The notes beneath the pieces were generated by a model. It worked only from the letters and a program-made list of their open reading frames with translations, was not told where the DNA came from and did no database searches. A program made the translations under genes and the position numbers. A stretch of 64,000 nt of DNA from Himantopus leucocephalus (Eukaryota; Chordata; Aves; Charadriiformes; Recurvirostridae), in the NCBI GenBank assembly GCA_003993805.1, contig RSEF01000004.1, forward strand, positions 70,067,908-70,131,907, read 5' to 3'. This document shows positions 22,089-35,807 of this stretch, in pieces (position 1 is the stretch's first letter; each line of letters begins with the position of its first letter).

Positions 22089-25000
22089 AACCAAACCCCT
22101 GGGAGTCGGGGAGCCCATGGCAGGGATTTCAGGGACAGGGTTTCATCAGAGGTCCTTGAGAAGATCTGCAGGCACAAAGCAGGCATGGAAGCTGCAGGTT
22201 TTGTAAACCTCAGCAACAATGGCCTATATTCTTCACTGCTATATACTTGTACTTTGATCTAGTACCTACTTGTTTTTGTATATACAGGCAACGGTCTTAA
22301 TAATGAGCCCCATAGTAACTCTATTCCGCACACACATGTAGAAAAGGACCAATTGCAGCAATTGAGGTCATGAATGAAGCTAGAACAGACTGCACAGCAT
22401 CTGCACTCTTTACTGTTAAAGTTATTTCTTGTTGTTAAATAATTGTTATCCTAAAATCTGCCACAATCTTCTATGAAATATTACAAAACTGTGTACCTTC
22501 ATGACTCAAAAACATTTTTCTTAGAGTTCCAGTAGAGCAGTGTGAGGTTAAAGCTGAACAGATTATTCAATTAAGAATGAAAAAGCAATCATTAATTGTT
22601 TCAAAACCTTGTTTATGAAAATAAATTGAAAAAGAAATAGTGCATATTTTTTTTAAAAAATGAATAGAACCTTCTTTGTTTATGAAAAAAAGTCAATTAG
22701 GTCGCTTTTCAAAGCAACCTGTTTCACAAATTGTGCCTACAGACAGTAAGAAATACTTGTCTCCAAAGATAAAGTCAGCAATGGCAGAAGTAGCAAAACC
22801 TCCACTGTATTGTACTGCGTTAATGGTCATTTTCATTTTCCAAAGCAACACAGCAGTTGCTCATTTCTACATCTGCGTCTTCATCTGAATAATGGGCAAA
22901 ATGTCCACTGACCTTTTTCTGTAGTTCGCCTGCAGTCACGGAGCGGAGATCACGTTGCATTGCACTGTGTTTCACAGGGTGGTCAAGGTTGGCTGCCAAT
23001 GCTCAAATTCTAAACCATATTACAAACTTCTATTTTAAGACATGAGAAATACCTTTTTATATAAGATTAAGCTTTGTGAAACAGTACAACAGAGCTCATG
23101 AGGTGAATAACGGGCAGTTTTATGTCAGTAATGGCACCGCTCCATGAACAGCTGAACCCATGTACAAAATGTTCTCCACCTGCCTCATTGATATAGACCA
23201 TTTGATTGCAAATGTACTCTCTGTTATTAATCAGGAGGTTGTTAATCTTAATATCATCACGTGTTATCACTAGGTATTTCCAGTAGGTAAGCAATACGAT
23301 AGGGAACTTCTTACATAGATATGCCAATAAATGTGCATTAGTCATCCTCACATGCAGTGAAAGACTGCAATAAATATAGCATGGGAAAACTCATCTGGCA
23401 ACATCACAGAAATCACAGTAGTTTTGTATATGGCTTCCAATTTTTTGCTACATAGTCCTAAGGTAAAATTTGCACTGGGCTGCTTGCTTTCTGTTACCCT
23501 CAGGTGTTACAGTAGAGTACGGAAGAGTGTGTTACTAGCTCCAGGTTTTCCATATAGTAATATATCCAAAGCTAAAGATTTCCTACAGCTTGCTCCATGT
23601 TTCTTTGCTGCCTCTTTTCTTTTACCAGTGACTTCACTGAATGGTGGATTCTCATTTGTACCAGCTGGAAAGAGACAACAAGTATATCAGAGAAATAAAG
23701 GCATAAGGGCTAGAATTTGGTTTATGTTTTTAACAAAAGGTAAATATTTTGGGCATGGTATGAGTTAATTAAATTATTTACTTGTAAAGAATAACTTTAT
23801 AAAAAAAAGAATATAAAATGGTCCTGGCACAGAAACACAGACCACAACAGTAAAAGGAACTTCCTGCATTATCTTACTATCATCATAACATATAATCTTC
23901 TTCTTGTGTTTATTAAGGTCTATCTCAAAGCTTGTTAAAGGGCTTGTCTCCACTCTTAACTTAAAACTGTTCTGGAAGGTCACTCCACTGGAAAGAGGAA
24001 ACCTTTTTTTCTGCCTAATTTCCAACCAAAATTATTTTTTGCATCACCTACATCTACTTTTTCTTTTTTTGAATTTTCTCCTTCGAATTTTAAAAAGTCT
24101 TCCCCATAGCTGGTGTGTAGTCCTTGGGACATTCAGTCTTCATCTTCAAACTTTCATTTTGCTAGATTAAATAAACCAGCCTCTCTGTTTATTCTCACAG
24201 AAGACGACCGGCTCTGTGGTTCTCCTATTACCCCATCTCTGTACCAAATTCAGCTGGAATTCCCTCTTCAACAAGAGTGTCTTGGGACTGTATAGAGAAG
24301 TTTGGATGACAAATCTTACTAAACAATTCTATGAATACTTACCCATCACTAGTAAAAGCAGATATTTTTGCTCATGGCTTCTTTCAGGATCTGTCTTCCA
24401 CTGGCAACTGGCCATTTTGGCTCACTGGCCATTACTGGCACTGCAGAGACTCCTTCTTCAGTGACCACAATTGACTGCTTAGAAGCTATTTCTAACATCA
24501 GTCCAGAGACGACACTCATTTAACCTTGTCCAGCCACAAAGCTTGGTCAAATACCAAAGCTGTCACTCAGTGTCCTTTATCGCACAGTCTGGCAAATAAC
24601 GAGCACAACATTGTGTAGCAGTGATTAAACAGCACACAGGAGGTTTCAGCAGCTGGCAAACAGGGATTGCAAGTGATGACTATCCTTTATATCCATATGT
24701 TTTTCTATTTGAAACAGTCTTCTGTCATGCATCTATCATGCATTTTAATAGGTATTTAGATTAACCAAACAATAAGCATGTTTTCAAGGTCAGATGCCAA
24801 ATATTTAAATCTTTGAGTGCTATATTGGGCCATTTCCTGATCTGCTCATCCTCCCTGCACGATATTACATCCGTCTTGCATACATCCTCATTAGACCTTC
24901 AATGGACCACAGACAATTTGCTCTTTATCGTATGATCAGCTACACATTTGCAACTGTTTTTAATGTTTTTCAGGCCATTCACAGCTGCATAAAAATGGTA

Positions 25001-26015
25001 ATTCATGTATTTGTGTGTACATATATAATACACACATATTTACACTGAAATGAAAAATACACTATGCACTTTCCAACTGATGAACTGAAGATTATGGAGT
25101 AAATTCAGATTAGTTCCTAAGTGGTTTGCTTGTTAAAATTATGGTTGATTTATATTTTGCCAAATCTCAGGATCATCTGTAATTTTCTGTCCAACATCTT
25201 GGAATTCATCTACACAATGGCCATGTGGCTTCATGTAATCAACAGATTTACCCTCAGTCTGTCTTTCTGTGCCAGGACTCTCAGTGAAAAGTAGACTTTT
25301 ATAGCCCAATAATTGTCTTTTCAATACAGCCCATTGTCTCATATTTACTTACTTGCTTTTCTCTCCTACAGTTACTGCATTAATCCTGTTTTCCCCCTTT
25401 GAACTAGTCATCTTCTGGTGGAACTGTATCAAAAACTTTACCAAATGGTTATTAAAAGAGATAGAAAGGTCTCTCATTGTCTTGAAAAATTAATTGTTGT
25501 CTCAAAGCCAAAGATTACTGTCTCGAACTATCTTTGATAAACCTACATTTTTTTTTATTTTATTTTTAATTCAATGTTGAAATCTTCAATATTTGTTCAA
25601 TACCCACTGAATCCAGGATCTGGCAATGGTATTCCATGTTATCTTCTTTCCCACACCCTCCACCACATGTAAGGACTATGTTTGCTACTTTTCAGTCAGG
25701 CAGTCTCGTGAATAATTAAAAAAGATTTCCTTTCAAACTTTCATTTTTAATGCTAAACACTTCAGTTTCCTGTAATCAGCAGTCTATTCTTGTTAATTTG
25801 AGTGATAAAGCTGTGAGATTTTTGTTCAAACCGTACACTCTTGCCTTCCATTCATATTGACAATTGCCACCAGTGGTTATTTGATAAAGAAACTTTCATC
25901 CACATATAAACACAGAGGTCACAAAATCTCCTGCAATTCCTACCAATGCCATCATAGAACCTCTCATTATTCATCTCTGAAGTGACTTTAGCCCAATCAG
26001 ATCTTAAACTGTCCA
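22089..26015. other. Non-coding stretch, nothing recognised
   Basis: A+T-rich. Several frames of 80-114 codons exist on both strands (for example 23424-23768 plus) but none has recognisable sequence. No repeat family could be named. Confidence 0.45.
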
Positions 26016-26375
26016 TGTTAAGAGAAGGCTCAGGAGGACCTCATCACAGTGTTCCAGTACTTAAATGGCAGTTACAAAGAGGACAGAGGCTCTCTCTTCG
26101 CAAGGAGCCACATGGAGAGGACAAGGGGCAACAGGTACAAGTTGCACTGGGAGAGGTTTCATCTTATCATAAGAAAGAAAGTTTTTACAGTGAGAACAAT
26201 TAATCACTGAAACAACCTCCCTAGGGATGTGTTGAAGTCCCCACCACTGGAGATTTTCAAGGTGTGATTGGACAGGGTGCTGGATAATCGCATCTAGCCT
26301 CCCTTTACCATGAAATGTTGCACCAGATGATCTTTTGAGGTCTCTTCCCACCTAAGTTGTTCTATGATTCTATGT
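26016..26375 (+). mobile_element. CR1 LINE, 3' end with tail
   Basis: About 360 bp of a 5'-truncated CR1 in sense orientation. It includes the AGAAGGCTCAGGAGGACCTCAT block, the GGAGATTTTCAAGG segment, the GATGATCTTTTGAGGTCTCTTCC segment and the closing TTCTATGATTCTATG tail. Divergence from the usual CR1 sequence is considerable (indels and many transitions), so this is an old copy. CR1 makes no target-site duplication and none is seen. Confidence 0.93.
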
Positions 26376-29300
26376 TACCCTTCTAGAATCTTTTATATCT
26401 TTACCATGCAATAGGACACCACAAATTTTACTTTTAAATAAATATATATATATATAAACATTCCTATTTTAAAAATCTTATTTGCAATGTCTTTTCATTA
26501 TGTCTTTGGTATCCACATTACTATAACTGGTCTTGCATATCACTTCCATTTTCTTTCTTGAGATCCTCAGTGTACCTTCATTTTCCTTATTTCCCTTGTC
26601 TTGGTCATTACAGCCAAAAGTGGAAATCATTAATTTGTCTCATCCTCTTCTCTGTATTCTTTAGTAAAAGGTGTGCTTTTGTGCCAGCTTCAATCCTAAA
26701 TAACTAATACCTCTGGTAGAATCAATCCATCAAAAAAGCTTCCTTTGTTCCATCAGTGGTCCCAGTAGTCATATATTCCTTACAATACTAATCCTTGTGC
26801 TTGTCACTCTCTAATCAACTTTGACAGGACTTGGAAAAATACGACTGAGTGTCACTTAAATTGTCACTTCTTGAATATCTGCAATCGCTGGCCATATGCA
26901 TTTTGTTCATGTAATTTAATTTACCCCAGCATAAAGGATGATCAGTGAATTCTCCCATGCTCCAAGCAAGGCTCTTTCTCAGCTTCTGTGCTACACCTAG
27001 ATACTTACTCCTGCATTTTTCTGTCCTCTATATCCTCTTTAGATTATCGGTTGTTATTAATAAAGAATCTTGAAATATATTGCATTGGCTGTGTTCAGTA
27101 GATGCCTACTGATATTGTAGTGTAGAATCTGAATTGCATCCCTTTCTTGTTCTTCTCCTTTGTCATGTCTGAAACTTACTAATATCTCCAGTTGAATCCC
27201 TAGTCATTGGATCTTCTCTTCCAGAAGACTGATCACATGATATTTTCTATATAATTGGCTTTCACTCCTTTTCATCAGATAACCCTTTTACTTTCTTTCT
27301 CTCTCTTCTTAATTTGGGCTTTTTTTTCAGTCTTTCTGTTGCACTCTTTCCACATGATCTACTTTTCCAGTCCTTCTTCTGTCCTTCTTGAGAAAGTCCT
27401 TATTTCGTGACTACTAAGTTCAAGAAGAAATCCAGTCTCTACTCTCTATACTTTCCCCATCTTATCCTATTAAAAGGAAATAAAGCTTTTGGCCAACATC
27501 TCAAAGACCAGCAGAATGCAGGTGAAAGCTAGACCACCATGAAGACTGCTATGAGACTTCCACTGTCATTCACTATACCACTCGTTTCTAGGTCAACTAA
27601 GGTGTCTGTTCCATCTCAGCAATGCAATTATAGTAGTGAAACTTGCAATACATCAAACTGCCACTTTTGAATTCATGTTCATACAGGATGCAATGCCAGA
27701 CATTATTATAATCTTAAATACAGAGTTATGTACCTAATGCCCCAGTTTAACAGTTAACCACTCTGTGTCCTGAATAGTTCTCTTTATATCAAATTAAGTA
27801 GTGAGAAGCCAAGTTAAAAATCAAAATAACATTGTATAGCTCAGGCATGTAAAAATATTAAGCCAGGTACTGAAAAAGAATAGATTTGAATAGTGGATTT
27901 AGGAGAAAGACTAATTTGTTTTGTCTTTTTTAGAGCAAGTAGGATCACATCTCTTAGTTCACCTCTTTATTCACCATAGAAACTTGTTATGTAATGTAAA
28001 ATTCTAATTTAATTTTATATGATCCCAGAAGCTAAATCCGTCAGAGAATCTTTAAGATGGTTGGAATTTGTGATACTTAGGTATTGGCATCAGCTACCCC
28101 TTAGCATTTTTTTCCTGGAAGAGTGAAGCATCCACAACACTCTACTAGGTCTCCTTACAAGACTATCCTCCAGGAAGGAAAGAAAAGAAAAAAGAAATAA
28201 AAAAGGAGCTAATAAAGGTTTGGCTGCTTCTGTTTTCATTTCTGTGAATTCTCTATGCCTTCATGGAACTAAAGAGAGTTGAAATAAGATTTTGAATACA
28301 GAAACATAAATAGGGGCTTCGTAGCTCTTAAATGTCATCCCTGAAGGATAAGGCTATTAGTGGGAGAGCAGGAAAATCTTGTTAATTTTATGGAAAGGTA
28401 ATGATTTGCTCTCAGCCTGTGCTTTCAACTTAGGCTAGTCTGCATTTTCAAAGCTATATTTTGCACGTGAAAAAACTGCAAGCTGACACTTTTAAAATGT
28501 GAACAGTAATTTATCAGGTTCAAAAGGATCAACCTCTTAATTCCATGAACATTTCTTTGTGTAGACCAGTGTGGACTTGAACAACTACTGTGCATTACTT
28601 CACAAATCATCCTTAAAAAGGTATCTTTCTTTGAACTGTTAACATTATTTCCCCGAAGCAAAAAGGCAGGAAGATAATTTTATTCTACTTTCCAAATAAA
28701 GATATGTTTTTCAAGCTTCCTGAAAATATGTTTACCATATTCATATTGTTAAATATCAAAGGTCAAAAGTTCTCTTTTGATGTTGCTGTAATGGATATTC
28801 TTATTTGAGTTCTATAAAAGTCTCGAATACTATAGCTGATGAAGTGTTTACATTTTGCAATGTACACTCATGCATTTTCATTATCTAGTCAAAGTTTCTG
28901 TTCTTCTTTAGCAGACACCAACAAACAACATAAAAAATATATTCCTGATTTTGAGTCAACTCTTTTACTTTATCTTAACTGATTCTCTATAGTATAAAAA
29001 TGTCACAGCAATTACCTTGTACTCTACATCACCAGGGTGTGTTGTCATATTTGCCTGTATTGTGTAAAATTTTCCATTTCCACTACTGAAAAATCAATGC
29101 ATAAAGTATGATCATATGCCATACATGAGATGGGTATATAAAGCCAAAATAGTGTGTGCACCTTCAACATTCCTTTGTTATAACTAAATATAATTTTAAT
29201 ATTTCTCCTAAAACATCTGAATTCCTTTACAGATAGTCTAAGTTCTGCTGTAAATTTATTAACACTGGGTATTTATAACAGAGTAATCTGCACTTTGCAG

Positions 29301-31154
29301 GACCTCTGTACTCTCTTCTTATAAAAAAAAAGATGCAAGTTAATTTACTACGTATCAGAAGAGAAAAATTTCCTGGCTGTAGCCAGTGCTCAGCGAAAGT
29401 GTGCAGTGTGCAAAATTTTGCCCATAAATAGACTTGTGAAAGAGTTTTGTTCCTGAGATGTTTCAAATTCAATTCTTATTAAATTTTAATAGTTATGCTT
29501 TATATCAAGGGTGATCTCCAAGCAACTACTCTAATAACATTAAAACCATAAGTATCTAGAAATGCTTTATATAATAAAGCAAGTGCGTGGCATAATTATC
29601 AAGACTAAGGGACTAAAGCAATGCATGTAATTATTTTAAATTGATTATTTTAAATGAGAAGTTATTAAAAAAAAGAACCAAAACGCGCTTATGTACAGTT
29701 TAACCAAATGGTAATCTATGCCCCATAGACCCAATCTGTTATAAATATTCATAATTTCTGTTCTTGTAAAAAAAATTCAAACAAATTTTCATATTTGTCA
29801 CTACAAATTTAAAAGATAAGGCAATAGCACATTCCATAGACAGATATCACGGTAAAAAAACTGAAAAGGGGTCTTTATGAAGACTACATTTCTTTGCATG
29901 AAGTTATTGTCAGAAGACCCAGTTGGAGAGCTCAGTTGCTGGCTGTTTGTTTTGGAGCTCTGATGGGGGGCTGAGGCAATGCTCAGGCCAGCAGGGAGTA
30001 TGGAGATCTGGGTTTTTTCAGCAAAATTTTTCTTAAGAATTTCAGCCTGAAAACCAGCAATTTTCTACAAGTCCCGTCCCAGTGCATTTTACATCTTACC
30101 AAAACCTTCCACCTTTAGTATAAGCTTGTCTGTTCTGTTCCGCGCAAACACACTGAGGCAAGTAGAATTCTGCAGCTACTTAATCTGTTAGCTTTGCTTA
30201 AAATGTAAAGCAGAGGAAAATACAGGTGTAATCAGGCGTTTTCCTTTGCGGGGTTCTTTTGCAAAACTTATTTTCAGAAGGGGAAAATTTACTGCATTTT
30301 AACCAGACAGATCTTCTTTAGATTTAAGCAGCCAAAAATAGCAAAGGCTATGGGTTAGCCTTATACTTTGTATTCCAGTTGTGGTTTAGTTCATTAACAA
30401 GTCTGCTACAGGGAACGACAGGCATTTACTAGGAAACTTCTTTTCTAAGGTGATTTTCCCAGCTTTCTCCCAGCACTATTAATAGGAATTACCATCTAGC
30501 TTACCTGAACATTTAAGTCATTGACCTACTGGTATTCTCTGTCAGAACTTCTTAATAATCTTAGCTCAAATGGAAAATGAAAAGCAGGAGGAAAGGAAAT
30601 ATCAATATATGGCTTTTTTCTTATAATGAAAAATGAGATCATAATCTCAAGATAAATTAATAGACACAGTACCTAAGTCATTGCAGTATCCAAATAAAAA
30701 TACCAACGCATGACACAGTCTTTTAAAAATGCTGATGTAACCCAAGTTCGCTAAAACTTGACTGCTAAGAATGAACCACAGGGGCACATATCTTCTAAGG
30801 AAGTAGAAATTACTGCTTTTGCATATAGATTGACTCATGAAATCCAAACATACAAAGATGGATTTTGTTACTGGCCTAATGTTATTGGAGAAAAAGGAAA
30901 AGGTGTTTAGTACGATGTGCCAGCTAAAGAGATAATAATCTGTGTCAGCATGAAAGATAAAAGTGCATGTGACCTGCATTTTTGTAACTAAATGAAAGAT
31001 GTGAGAACATCTGAGTTTAATGATAAAGTAAAAAAGTGACACCTGTATTTGTGGGGTGCATAAAATCACTTGAGCCAGAATAATATTTGAAATAAAATCT
31101 CCAAAGTCAAAGAATTATTGCTGAGTTTTATTTACTGGGAGTAGTAAATATTTC
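26376..31154. other. Non-coding stretch, nothing firm
   Basis: Pyrimidine-rich up to about 27450, then A+T-rich. A short AT repeat lies at 26442-26456. The longest frame of the window, 140 codons on the minus strand (31069-30647), is here. It is rich in Phe, Ile, Leu and Ser, as random A+T-rich DNA is, and shows no domain. Confidence 0.5.
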
Positions 31155-31402
31155 TAAAACAGTTGAAACAGTCTTCAAGTTCTGTTTATAATTAAATAGG
31201 AACAAAAATTACATGCATAGTTTTAAGTAACTTTTGTCTACCATAAAAGCAACAATATAAACAAACAGCCAGTTTGANTAAAACAGTTGAAACAGTCTTC
31301 AAGTTCTGTTTATAATTAAATAAGAACAAAAATTACATGCATAGTTTTAAGTAACTTTTGGTCTACCATAAAAGCAACAATATAAACAAACAGCCAGTTT
31401 GA
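31155..31402. repeat. Near-identical tandem copies around a single N (assembly join)
   Basis: 31155-31277 is repeated at 31279-31402 with one substitution and one 1-base insertion, split by an N at 31278. Best read as unmerged contig ends or two haplotypes. Confidence 0.85.
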
Positions 31403-34400
31403 GTCTCTGAAAGGGAATGGAAAAGGAAGTGGTGTTTTGAAAGTGTGGGAAAATAGGTAAAGTAGATGAACACCCACCAAATTTTTAAAAAGGCAAAATA
31501 TTTTCAAGGAGACAAGAAAACCACGAAAAACATACACAATCTCAATGGGAAACTTCAACAGAGAACATATTTATGTGAAAGCAAACACCAATGCTAGCTC
31601 AGCAGCAAAACCAATTTTAGCTATGACAACTCAGCTAGGTACAGACCAAATGTTTATAGAGATTAGAAGAGGGAAAAATATCAGTGGGCTAAGTTTAAAT
31701 TGGAGACTGATGTATAATTCAGTGTAATACCCATAAGGGCATACAAACAATTAGTGCTCTGAAAACTCTTCACATCTGCCACAAGAAGATTGCTTGGTCA
31801 TGGAGAGGAGAGGCTATACTGAGGGCAAGGGGTAGGAATAATGATCACAGATCACGCAAAAGGTCTATTTCGCACTGAAAACTCAGAAATACCCTAAGGC
31901 TTGATCCAAAAATGTGCTTGGCTCTTTCATTAATTAAATTAATAACGACATAGTAAGCATTCTGAGTCTACCAAGACACAGCAGGTGATTTACTCAAGGG
32001 CAATGCAGATGTACCTTATGGTAAGGGCACTGTTCTGTTGAATATAAATCTCAGACGTGTACAAATATAAATCTTTTAGTAAGTCATCCCTCTCTCCTCC
32101 CTCATGCATTGTTTTTACATGGGTTTTTCATACAGGAAAAAAGTAGGAATAACCGTGAAACAAACTATACAATGGCAAAATCTCCTACGGGAAAGCTGAT
32201 GCTGCATGAAATCAGCAGCATCAATGAATGTACAATGAAAGCAGACCATTAGCAGATGATGCAATGAGCTAAACTGTATGACATTTAATTTTTCAGCGTA
32301 TAGGCCCTGGAAGATAAACTCAACACCAGCTAATAAGCTCAGAGATTCAGCGTAAAGAACTGTCAAAATATATAAATATAGAAAGAATTGGGGGATATGG
32401 ATCTTCACTACTGTAAAAACACGTTTCTGCATCTATGTGAAAGAATATGATACTCTGGACCGTACCACATTGGAAAGATTATGGGGCAGAGAGGATGCAT
32501 TAAACCCAGTCAGGTACAGCAACACAGCTGCAGGGATTTAATACCCTACTTATGTTTCTTCATTAGAAAATATCAAACTACTTTTGTGGAGATAGGAAAA
32601 GGGTAATCAGGAATGAGGTCTCGATAGTCCTCTATCTCAATAGTTTGCTGTCTTCCAATCTTCTTACTCCATGTGCTGTAACCATGTGCATACCTATAGT
32701 TGTTTTCATAAAGAAAATATTTTTTTTTTATTCAAGCTCTGTTGCTTGAGCAATATTCGTTTAAAGCAAGCATCTCTTCATTTAGTCCTTGGTCCTAAAC
32801 CTACAGATATCAGAGAACGATTGTGTGAACAGTTCTTTCTGAAAACTCTTGAAAGATCCTCAGGAAAAAAATTAATTCCTTCATTTGCAAACTTACATTC
32901 AGAACAATGCTACAATTGCCTCTGTTTCAAACGCAGGTTCATGCTTCTGCAAATAATTTATGCTGATTATCACCAAGCCACATGAGGAACAACATCAGGG
33001 AAAACCAGCTTTTTAAAAAACATTCATAAATTCTATTTTTAGTATGGTTTGATCAACTCGGTGTCTTCTCTGATACAGTTGTATTTTAATGTTAACTACA
33101 TTTGTTGCAGAGAGAAGATAGATAGCAATTAGCTATATCATTCCCATTCTGCTAACTAAAAAGGGACATAAGTAAATTTCTGCTCTGCTTTTCAGTCTCT
33201 CTGTATGGGAATATACACCATCAAACAAAAAAAAAACCCCTTCAATTCCCTCTGCAAAAAACATAAGCTGTGTTTTATGAAAAAGGATGTACGTTCATTA
33301 CATTCATATAGCATTCTGCTTTAAATGATGGAATTCTTCGAGAAATTAAAAAAAGTAATATTAGAGTAAATCCTCCCTACACAGCAAAAACCCCAAAACA
33401 CCTGCCAGCAAACCCTTAAAATATTTCTATACTTAGCATCTTGCCAATATTCACCAGAATAAAAAGACACATACATATATATATACATATTATTAATTCT
33501 TCTAGTTATTCGTCTGCTCAGGAACTTTTGAAAATGCTTTCTGTGAAGGCATGATGCCAGTTCAATTAGGACATTGCCAAAGAGGTGAAATATTTTTTTA
33601 AGGATCACTTCTAGGCACACTTGAGGTGCTTTATTCTCTGAATCTGTTGCAGCAGTAAGGGAGAAAGGCGGAGGGATAAGATTAGCACATGCTTCTTTCC
33701 CTTGGCTTACAAACATTGTGCCATTTGGTTTCTGACTTCGTAAATGAAAGGTGGAAATCTTCCCATAAAGCCCTAAGGGTTCAATTTCTCAGAAAGGCTC
33801 CTTTGTTAAGGAGGAGATAGAAGGGATAACTATTACAGCACAGCTAAAAATTTTAAAGGGGCCTGAATAGAAAAGTCTCCTGCCCTGTAGTATTAATATA
33901 TGAAAAATAATATGTTAGAAGCCTCGTACCTTTTGACACCTTTGACCTATGTTACTGGTGGATCTTATTGTTGTGATTAGAGAACTCCTTTTCATCATGA
34001 TCACAAGTTATGAGTTATATACACTACTGCGTGTGCAATTCTGCAGCTGCTTTGCTAACAGCATTGGTCTACGACCTAGCTGGCCCATAAAACCACTTTT
34101 AAAAATTCAGATAGCTCAGAGACACTCTCCACAGTTTAATACAGACAGCCTGAGGAGGAATGAAGAAGTGTGAGAGCCAGGGCTAGTGAGGCACATGCAC
34201 CATCTCCCTGGCCAAGGAGTGGGCTGCATTATGCTAACGTGTACTTGAGGCAAGAACGTTACATGGTGGACCTATGCTGACTGCGTTGAGAAAAACTGAA
34301 GTGAGGTATTTGCAATTGAGAATAAAATAGAGCAACTCTGAGCTGTTGAAGCCATTTTTGTCACTTAAATTGTTCATTGCAAGCTCTGGAACAGTATGCC

Positions 34401-35594
34401 TATAAACCTTCCTCCTAGATGCAGCAGAACGGACATCTCACTTGGGTGAAGATCTGGGTTTTGTTTTAAATGAAATCTGCAACACAGATTGACGACAATT
34501 TCTATGTGCTCTTCTCATTTACTTTCACATATTTTACCTCCATGCAATTACAAAATTATTGAATCATATTCTACCCATCTTGATACATATCTTCTCTCAA
34601 AGCATTTTCCACAGAAATTATTCCCCACTTTGTATAGGACAAGGTAGACTTCATTCTCTCAGAAGCAGGTCTTGAGATCGCTGAAGGGAACAGTTTCACA
34701 AGCTTTACCGTATTCTTCGCAGCTGACAGTAATTTCAGAAGAACGCCCCCAGCTCTTTAACTGTTTCATTTATAGCTACAGCAAATGTCAATAAAATTAA
34801 TATGAATGGCAGAAGATTTTTTTAAAAGCATTTAAAATTGTAGCAAAGAACAGTGTTCACAGGAGTGCCTCATTGGAATTTTTATTCCCATAAAATTATG
34901 TTGTGGCTTCTGTGTTATATGAGGCCACTGTATTGCCTGAAACTAGGTCCCACCTGTGCTGCTGATTCAGCCAAGGAGACAGCCAGGACCTTGCCCACAC
35001 TTTTAAAAACATTGTCTTTGTTCTTTGGTGCCAAGCCTGAGAGACACGCTGAGCTAACCGAGAAAGGAACGAGGAGATCATCAAATAAATTAGTCTTTTG
35101 GAATGAATAATTTCTGACATAATGACTTTTTTTTAGGATATGTAGTGTATCCCTGTTAGGTATGTGCTGTTCCATAAGGACCTTAATGGAGCATCAGGTT
35201 AAAGCTGTTCCCCTTAACATAGGATTTTAATTTTTTAAGGCCTCGAGGCTATGCTTTCTTTCCTTGTTTAGACTGTTATGTAACTGTCTGGGTTGGAAAC
35301 TTTTTGTAGAAAAAAAGGAGAAGTTCCAATAACCATCCAATACGATGGAACCTATTGGCAGAGCCAAATGGAGCACAGACGGCAGCAATGGCTTAGGGTC
35401 ATTATCTTCTTTCCAAGTGTGGCTTCATCTATTGAAGATGTTATTTCATATGGGATGTTTTTTCAGGAATTTCATAAAAAGGAGTGCCATCCTAAAACAG
35501 ACAAGCACCAGCTAATAGGAGATGGGTGCTCATGGTCCCAATCAACAATTTTTGGAATAAAGATTTAAATTATTTTTAAAAATTTAATTTTTTT
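31403..35594. other. Non-coding stretch, nothing recognised
   Basis: A+T-rich with a short (AT)/(ACAT) patch near 33470-33490. Frames of up to 131 codons (33716-33321 minus) lack any family resemblance. Confidence 0.5.
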
Positions 35595-35807
35595 TTCACT
35601 GAAAGAGTTATCCAACATTGGAATAGGCTGCCCAGGGAGGTGGTGGATTTGCCATTCCTGGAGGTGTTTAAAAAAAGGGTAGATGTGGTACTTGGGGATA
35701 TGGTTTAGAAGTTGTTTTGTTAATAGTTAGGTTAATGGTTGGACTTGATGATCTTAAAGGTCCCTTCCAACCTTAAAAGTTCCATGATTCCATGATTCTA
35801 TGATTCT
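35595..35807 (+). mobile_element. CR1 LINE, 3' end with tail
   Basis: About 210 bp of a 5'-truncated CR1 in sense orientation: GGAATAGGCTGCCCAGGGAG, then GGAGGTGTTTAAAAA, GGACTTGATGATCTTAAAGG, CCCTTCCAACC and a tail of imperfect ATTCYATG units. It is better preserved than the copy at 26 kb. Confidence 0.95.

Noticed and set aside
21894..22262. 122-codon plus-strand frame with an exon-like core (acceptor near 21998, donor near 22036)
   Set aside because: The putative exon is only about 38 bp, the frame overlaps a MIR-like fragment, and no partner exon is visible.
30647..31069. 140-codon minus-strand frame, the longest in the window
   Set aside because: Composition is that of random A+T-rich DNA, with no domain, no splice context and no repeat or family match. 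Frames of this size are expected by chance in 64 kb on six frames.
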